The notes under the pieces: generated by a model
The model's database searches: none
What the model saw: only the letters and a program-made list of their open reading frames with translations
What the model was told of the DNA's origin: nothing
Shown: positions 59,668 to 64,000 of the stretch, piece by piece
How the letters are laid out: the number at the start of each line of letters is the position of its first letter
Numbering within the stretch: the first letter of the stretch is position 1
Source of the DNA: an uncultured Saprospiraceae bacterium
Lineage (GTDB): Bacteria > Bacteroidota > Bacteroidia > Chitinophagales > Saprospiraceae
Length of the DNA stretch: 64,000 nucleotides
Assembly (NCBI GenBank): GCA_937872385.1
Contig: CALMSO010000072.1
Span: 88,262-152,261 of the forward strand
Direction: 5' to 3'
Translations under genes and position numbers: made by a program

Positions 59668-62001
59668 ATGACACGCGAGAAAACAACACTTACAGCGCTG
59701 CTGCTGCTGTTTGGCCTTTGCACATGGGCGCAGCAGGAGGCAATTGCCCCGCCGATAGAATGCTATCCGCAAGGTGGCTTCTATGCTCAAGAAATAGAGG
59801 TACAACTACTGGCTCCTGGGGCCACGGCTATTCATTACACCCTCGACGGCTCCACACCTACGCGCCGCGCGGCCGCCTACAAACGCCCCATTCGGCTGCG
59901 TACCACGGCGGTGTTGCGTGCAGTGGCCTATTACAAAGGGCAGCCCGCCCGCAGCATAGCGCACACTTATTTTATCAACGAGCCGGCGACGAACTTCCCG
60001 GTAGTGTCCATTGGCATTACTCCGGCTGTACTATTCGATTCGGAGCGCGGCATGTTCATGCAAGGCAATCAACTGATTGACAACTCCTGGAAGCAACCCG
60101 GTGCCAACTTCTGGACGCGGCAGGAGGTGCCCGCCCACATCGAAATTTTTGAATCCAATGGGCAAAATGTTTACAATAGCCTTTCCGGATTGCGCTTGTT
60201 CGGCGGCATGAGTCGCCTCTTTCCGCAAAAATCTATGACCATCGTGGCACGGCCGCGCTATGGCCAAAAGCGTATTAAACATCCTATTTTTGGCGATCAA
60301 GGATTGAAGGAATTTAAATTTTTAGTGCTGCGCAATTCCGGTAGCGACTGGGGCAGGAGCTATTTCCGCGACGCGCTCATGGCGCGGCTCGTGAATGATC
60401 TCGATATAGACAAGCAGGACTATCGCCCGGCGCACGTTTACATCAATGGCAAATATTGGGGCATTTACAATATCCGCGAGAAAATCAACCGCTATTTCAT
60501 TGCTGCGCACAATGAGGGCGTGGACAAAGACAGTCTCGACTACATCGAGCATTACCTCATCCGCCGGCGGGGCAGCACGCGCCACTACCGCCAGATGCTG
60601 GAGTTTATTGCCGAAAACAACCTGCGCGACCCCGTGCACTACGCTTACATCCAGACACTTATGGATGTGGATAATTTTATGAATTATCAAATTGCACAGA
60701 TTTATTTCGATAACCAAGATGCTGGTGGCAATATCAAATATTGGCGGCCGCACAGCCGCGACGGGCGCTGGCGTTGGATTCTCTTCGATACCGACTGGGG
60801 TTTCGGGCTGCACGATAGCCGGGCGTACCGCAATAATAGCTTGGCCTTTCACACTGAGCCTAATGGACCAGCTTGGCCCAATCCGCCCTGGAGTACTTTC
60901 CTGTTGCGCAGTTTATTAGAAAACCCTGACTTCGAGCGTGCCTTTGTCACCCGTTTTGCCGACCATCTCAATACGATTTTTGAGCCGGAGCGCGTCAAAC
61001 AACACATCGAAGCGATGTACCAGCATTTGCTGCCTGAAATGCCGCGTCACCTCAAGCGCTGGCGCCTCAATGAGCAAGAATGGCATGCCCAAGTGCAGGT
61101 GCTGCGCAATTTTGCCGACGAGCGCCCGTATCACACTCGATTACACCTGATGGACCGCTTTGAAACGGGGGGCTTGCGTCATTTGCAGCTATCCGTGGAA
61201 GGCGGCGGAGCGGTATTGCTCAATAAACATCTGGAAATCAACAGCGAACAGCCTTTCGCGGGAGTCTATTTTGAAAAAATACCGGTGTCCCTGAAAGTTG
61301 TGCCCCGCAATGGCTATCGCTTTGTAGGCTGGGAAGGCATTGCAAGCAGCGGCGCTCCCGAAGACAATCGGGAAATCAGTCTTTTGCTCACAGAAAAAGA
61401 CATGACGGTAAAAGCGATTTTTGAAAAATACGAACATCCGCTGGCGGGCAAGGTCGTTATCAATGAAATCAGCGCCAACAACCGCGAGGCTGGAGATTGG
61501 ATAGAAATTTTCAACCATTCTAAAGAAAAGGTAAACCTGCGCGGCTGGATACTGGCCGATTTGAAAAACGAATTCGTCTTCCCCAATGTGGACATTGCCC
61601 CCAACGACTATCTCGTGGTGTGCCAAGATATGCGCCGCTTCTATCAGTCCTTTCCCAATGCCTACAATGTGGTGGGCGAATTGCCTTTCGGATTGAACAA
61701 ACGCCGCGAAAGGCTCGAACTTTTCGCTTCTTTTGGCGCCATGGTGGATAGCCTGGCCTATGAACTACCGCCCACCGATTCTGTGTTTACCCTCAGCTTG
61801 TTATTGCCGCATTTGGACAATAGCGACCCCACTAACTGGGAAATACGCTACGGTACGGGCACGCCTAATGCGCCTAATCCCTATTTTTTAGAAAGCCGCA
61901 TCCGGCGCACCCAGCGCGAGTGGTTAGAAGTGGGTATGGCGCTTGGCATTGTTATTCTGTGCTTGGCATTGTTGGTGCTGCGGCATCGGCGCATTTTGTA
62001 A
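59668..62001 (+). CDS. CotH-type protein kinase-fold protein with lamin-tail domain and C-terminal membrane helix
   Basis: 777 residues. A signal peptide (TLTALLLLFGLCTWAQ) is followed by a chitobiase/beta-hexosaminidase C-terminal-like domain (about 30-105: AIHYTLDGSTPTRRAAAYK). Then comes the CotH domain (about 115-460) with KSMTIVARPRYGQ, FLVLRNSGSDWGRSYFRDALM, NGKYWGIYNIREKINRYF and the acidic IDTDWGFG-type site (LFDTDWGFGLHD). A Bacterial-repeat/Ig-like segment and a lamin-tail domain (about 590-700: VVINEISANNREAGDWIEIFN) follow, then a C-terminal transmembrane helix (VGMALGIVILCLALLVLRHRR). CotH phosphorylates spore-coat proteins in Bacillus; its target here is unknown. The terminal anchor places it on a membrane. 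Confidence 0.88.
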   Translation: MTREKTTLTALLLLFGLCTWAQQEAIAPPIECYPQGGFYAQEIEVQLLAPGATAIHYTLDGSTPTRRAAAYKRPIRLRTTAVLRAVAYYKGQPARSIAHTYFINEPATNFPVVSIGITPAVLFDSERGMFMQGNQLIDNSWKQPGANFWTRQEVPAHIEIFESNGQNVYNSLSGLRLFGGMSRLFPQKSMTIVARPRYGQKRIKHPIFGDQGLKEFKFLVLRNSGSDWGRSYFRDALMARLVNDLDIDKQDYRPAHVYINGKYWGIYNIREKINRYFIAAHNEGVDKDSLDYIEHYLIRRRGSTRHYRQMLEFIAENNLRDPVHYAYIQTLMDVDNFMNYQIAQIYFDNQDAGGNIKYWRPHSRDGRWRWILFDTDWGFGLHDSRAYRNNSLAFHTEPNGPAWPNPPWSTFLLRSLLENPDFERAFVTRFADHLNTIFEPERVKQHIEAMYQHLLPEMPRHLKRWRLNEQEWHAQVQVLRNFADERPYHTRLHLMDRFETGGLRHLQLSVEGGGAVLLNKHLEINSEQPFAGVYFEKIPVSLKVVPRNGYRFVGWEGIASSGAPEDNREISLLLTEKDMTVKAIFEKYEHPLAGKVVINEISANNREAGDWIEIFNHSKEKVNLRGWILADLKNEFVFPNVDIAPNDYLVVCQDMRRFYQSFPNAYNVVGELPFGLNKRRERLELFASFGAMVDSLAYELPPTDSVFTLSLLLPHLDNSDPTNWEIRYGTGTPNAPNPYFLESRIRRTQREWLEVGMALGIVILCLALLVLRHRRIL

Positions 62002-62161
62002 AAACCGGCAGCTACGCCATAAAGATGACATCGCTTTTACTTGTGCTGGCCAACAGAATACGCCGCAAATTGTACTTTTGCCATGGATTTCTGTTGTAAA
62101 TGTGATTGTAAAAAAGCAACGCTTCCTGATGTCGGGCAAGACGTGCAAACAAAGTAAAAGT

Positions 62162-63478
62162 ATGATGCAATTGAGTGAAAATACCATCCGTCGGGAGCGC
62201 TCGGCGGAGCTGTTTGCCGAAGCAAAAAATTATTTTCCAGGGGGTGTCAATTCTCCAGTGCGGGCTTTCAAATCGGTGAGCGGGCCACCAATTTATGTAG
62301 AAAAAGGCGATGGCTGCCGCATTACGGATGCCGATGGCAATGTGTTTATAGACTTTTGTTGCTCCTGGGGGCCGCTCATTTTGGGGCACAACAATGCGCG
62401 CATCCGCGAGGCGGTGATGGAGGCCGTAGCGCAAGGAATTTCCTTTGGCACACCTACCCGGCGGGGCAATGCCATCGGCAAATTGCTGTTAGAGAATAAC
62501 CGATTTATCGAAAAAATACGCTTCGTCACCTCCGGCACCGAAGCCGTGATGTCGGCCGTGCGCTTAGCGCGTGGAGTCACCGGCAAAAATAAGGTCATCA
62601 AGTTTGAAGGCTGCTACCACGGGCATCTCGATTCGCTGCTGGTGAAGGCAGGCTCCGGGCTGGCTACCTTTGGAGTGAGCACCTCGGCGGGTATCCCGGA
62701 ATCTTTTGCCAAAGAAACGATTGTGTTGCCCCTCGACGACCGCGACGCGCTGGAGCGCACCTTGGCCGAGCACAGCCACGATATCGCCTGCATCATCATT
62801 GAGCCGATTCCGGCCAACAATGGGCTATTGCTGCAAGACCGCTCTTTTTTGCAATGCCTGCGTTTGAAATGCTATAAATATGGCGTGCTGCTCATTTTTG
62901 ACGAGGTGATTTCGGGCTTCCGTGCGGGTTTTGAAGGGGCGGCGGGCTATTATGATGTGCAACCAGATATTATCACTTACGGAAAAGTCATCGGCGGCGG
63001 TATGCCTGTGGGGGCTTACGCTGGCAGCCACGAAATTATGGATCATATCGCGCCGGAAGGCAATGTGTATCAGGCGGGTACGCTTGCCGCAAATCCGGTG
63101 GCAATGGCCGCGGGCAAGGCAGCGCTGGATCAATTGCTTGAGCCTGGTTTCTACGAAAAGTTGGAGGATAAAACCCGCCAATTTGTACAACATATTCAGG
63201 ATTATTGCGACCAGCGGAGCTACCAAGTACACATCCCGCATATTGGTTCCATTTTTTGGATTGCTTTTGCCCGCGAGCGCATCATCAGAGCGGATCAGAT
63301 TGATCCAGCCAGCATGGACAAGTTCAAGGTTTTGCACCATGAATTGCTACAGCGCGGCGTCTATCTCGGCCCCTCCGGGTACGAGGTTGGCTTTGTATCG
63401 GCAGCGCATACCGAAGCGGATTTGGCGGAAGCCGCTGAAAAAATCTGCGCCGCTTTAGATGTCGTTTTCATATCCTAA
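62162..63478 (+). CDS. hemL: Glutamate-1-semialdehyde 2,1-aminomutase
   Basis: 438 residues from the ATG at 62162; an upstream open frame has no homology-like sequence. It is a class III PLP aminotransferase that makes 5-aminolevulinate for heme and tetrapyrrole synthesis. Motifs include FPGGVNSPVRAFKSV, FVTSGTEAVMSAVRLARG, YHGHLDSLLV, LIFDEVISGFR and the PLP lysine in ITYGKVIGGGMPVGAY. The GGVNSPVRAF start is diagnostic for HemL. It is alone, with a 17-bp gap to the convergent mgsA gene. Confidence 0.96.
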   Translation: MMQLSENTIRRERSAELFAEAKNYFPGGVNSPVRAFKSVSGPPIYVEKGDGCRITDADGNVFIDFCCSWGPLILGHNNARIREAVMEAVAQGISFGTPTRRGNAIGKLLLENNRFIEKIRFVTSGTEAVMSAVRLARGVTGKNKVIKFEGCYHGHLDSLLVKAGSGLATFGVSTSAGIPESFAKETIVLPLDDRDALERTLAEHSHDIACIIIEPIPANNGLLLQDRSFLQCLRLKCYKYGVLLIFDEVISGFRAGFEGAAGYYDVQPDIITYGKVIGGGMPVGAYAGSHEIMDHIAPEGNVYQAGTLAANPVAMAAGKAALDQLLEPGFYEKLEDKTRQFVQHIQDYCDQRSYQVHIPHIGSIFWIAFARERIIRADQIDPASMDKFKVLHHELLQRGVYLGPSGYEVGFVSAAHTEADLAEAAEKICAALDVVFIS

Positions 63479-63496
63479 AACGCCTTCTATTTCTTT

Positions 63497-63859
63497 TTAC
63501 AACGTTTGCACAAAGCGATTGGCTGCCGCCGGATTGGTAGCCAACGGGATGTTGTACACATCGCAAAGGCGCATGAGCATATTCACGTCCACCTCGTGCG
63601 GGTGCTTGCCCAAGGGGTCGCGGAAGAAAATGACCATATCCACATTGCCCTCAGCGATGCGGCTGGCAATTTGTGCGTCGCCGCCCATGGGGCCGCTGGC
63701 CATTTTTTCTACCTCTAACCCGGCGCGCTCCAAGTGCGAACCCGTAGTGCCGGTGGCAATCAGGTTGATTTTGCGTTGCTGAAACAACTCAATGTGGTCT
63801 TTGATGAAGCCCACCATTTCGGCTTTTTTGCCGTCGTGAGCAATAATTGCAATGGTCAT
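63497..63859 (-). CDS. mgsA: Methylglyoxal synthase
   Basis: 120 residues. It converts dihydroxyacetone phosphate to methylglyoxal, an overflow route of glycolysis. The active-site residues in place are Asp61 (GPMGGDAQIA, matching E. coli Asp71), Asp81 (FFRDPLGKHPHEVD), His88 and Asp91. The phosphate-binding GTTGSHL lies near residue 39. The N-terminus MTIAIIAHDGKKAEMVGFI is canonical. It is slightly shorter than the E. coli enzyme because it lacks the C-terminal extension. Confidence 0.96.
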   Translation of the reverse strand: MTIAIIAHDGKKAEMVGFIKDHIELFQQRKINLIATGTTGSHLERAGLEVEKMASGPMGGDAQIASRIAEGNVDMVIFFRDPLGKHPHEVDVNMLMRLCDVYNIPLATNPAAANRFVQTL

Positions 63860-63867
63860 ATTTTAAA

Positions 63868-64000
63868 TTAGATTTTAGACAGTAGATTTTGGACAATAGA
63901 TACCGCAAGCTATACAACCATGAAACACTGAAACCATAGAACCATGAAACCATGAAACCATGAAACAGGGAAACCATGAAACCATGAAACAGGGAAACCA
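63868..64000. repeat. Tandem repeats ATGAAACC-type, running off the window
   Basis: After two TAGATTTT(A/G)GACA units (63868-63902, period 14), a tandem array of 8-bp ACCATGAA-type units starts at 63917 and continues to the last base, with variants ACACTGAA, ATAGAACC and AGGGAAACC. It lies upstream of mgsA. Confidence 0.75.

Noticed and set aside
61943..62161. A 73-residue upstream extension of HemL
   Set aside because: It is Cys/Trp-rich and overlaps the end of the CotH gene; the ATG at 62162 fits the family start.
1..64000. tRNA or rRNA genes
   Set aside because: No cloverleaf with a GTTCRANNC arm and no rRNA core sequence could be found by eye in the intergenic regions.

Overview
The window looks like a chromosomal segment from a member of the Bacteroidota, most likely a Saprospirales-type bacterium (Lewinella/Haliscomenobacter-like). 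This is an inference from content. Several proteins end in type IX secretion (T9SS) sorting domains, and a 1945-residue SprB-repeat adhesin is present. Promoters fit the phylum's TTG / TAnnTTTG pattern rather than the E. coli one, Shine-Dalgarno sequences are largely absent, and BtuB-like and DUF1501/DUF1800 genes occur. No rRNA, tRNA, CRISPR array or transposase gene was recognised.

Region 1 (1-5.5 kb) is accessory DNA and by eye richer in A+T than the rest. After a 5'-truncated haloperoxidase-like gene come eight small genes, all on the minus strand: TfoX-like, two VOC proteins, an AraC regulator, an SDR, a DUF4258/DUF2283 pair and DUF1801. They are separated by four palindromic spacers of 70-140 bp that always lie at the 3' side of a gene unit. 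This is how integron gene cassettes and their attC sites are arranged, but no integrase is seen.

Region 2 (5.5-26.7 kb) is mostly housekeeping: a TPR/coiled-coil adenylate cyclase, topoisomerase IV ParE, Lon, CysM, AlkB-like hydroxylase, pyruvate kinase, an acpP-fabF-rnc cluster, a SWIM protein, and a cobalamin riboswitch ahead of a BtuB-like receptor and a DUF4465 T9SS protein. A 163-bp element with 20-bp terminal inverted repeats lies at 25828-25990.

Region 3 (26.8-41.9 kb) is surface and secretion related: the adhesin with 19 SprB-type repeats, a DUF1800-DUF1501 pair, an XRE regulator, an ECF sigma factor, and an overlapping SulP transporter / beta-carbonic anhydrase / DUF202 operon that suggests bicarbonate handling.

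Region 4 (42-55 kb) holds an unusually short orphan ATP synthase epsilon subunit, an HD-phosphohydrolase/Pycsar-type membrane fusion, a class IV aminotransferase, a Ca2+/Na+ antiporter, and a DUF4350-DUF4129-SpoIIM-RDD membrane cluster without its usual MoxR and DUF58 partners. Next come GGGGT-type palindromes and a phosphate locus (PstS, PstC and a divergent PiT-like permease) lacking pstA and pstB.

Region 5 (55-64 kb) contains a BlaI/BlaR1-type pair whose sensor carries two TonB-C domains and a T9SS tail, a TPR protein, a CotH/lamin-tail protein, HemL and methylglyoxal synthase. It ends in a short-period tandem repeat that runs off the window.
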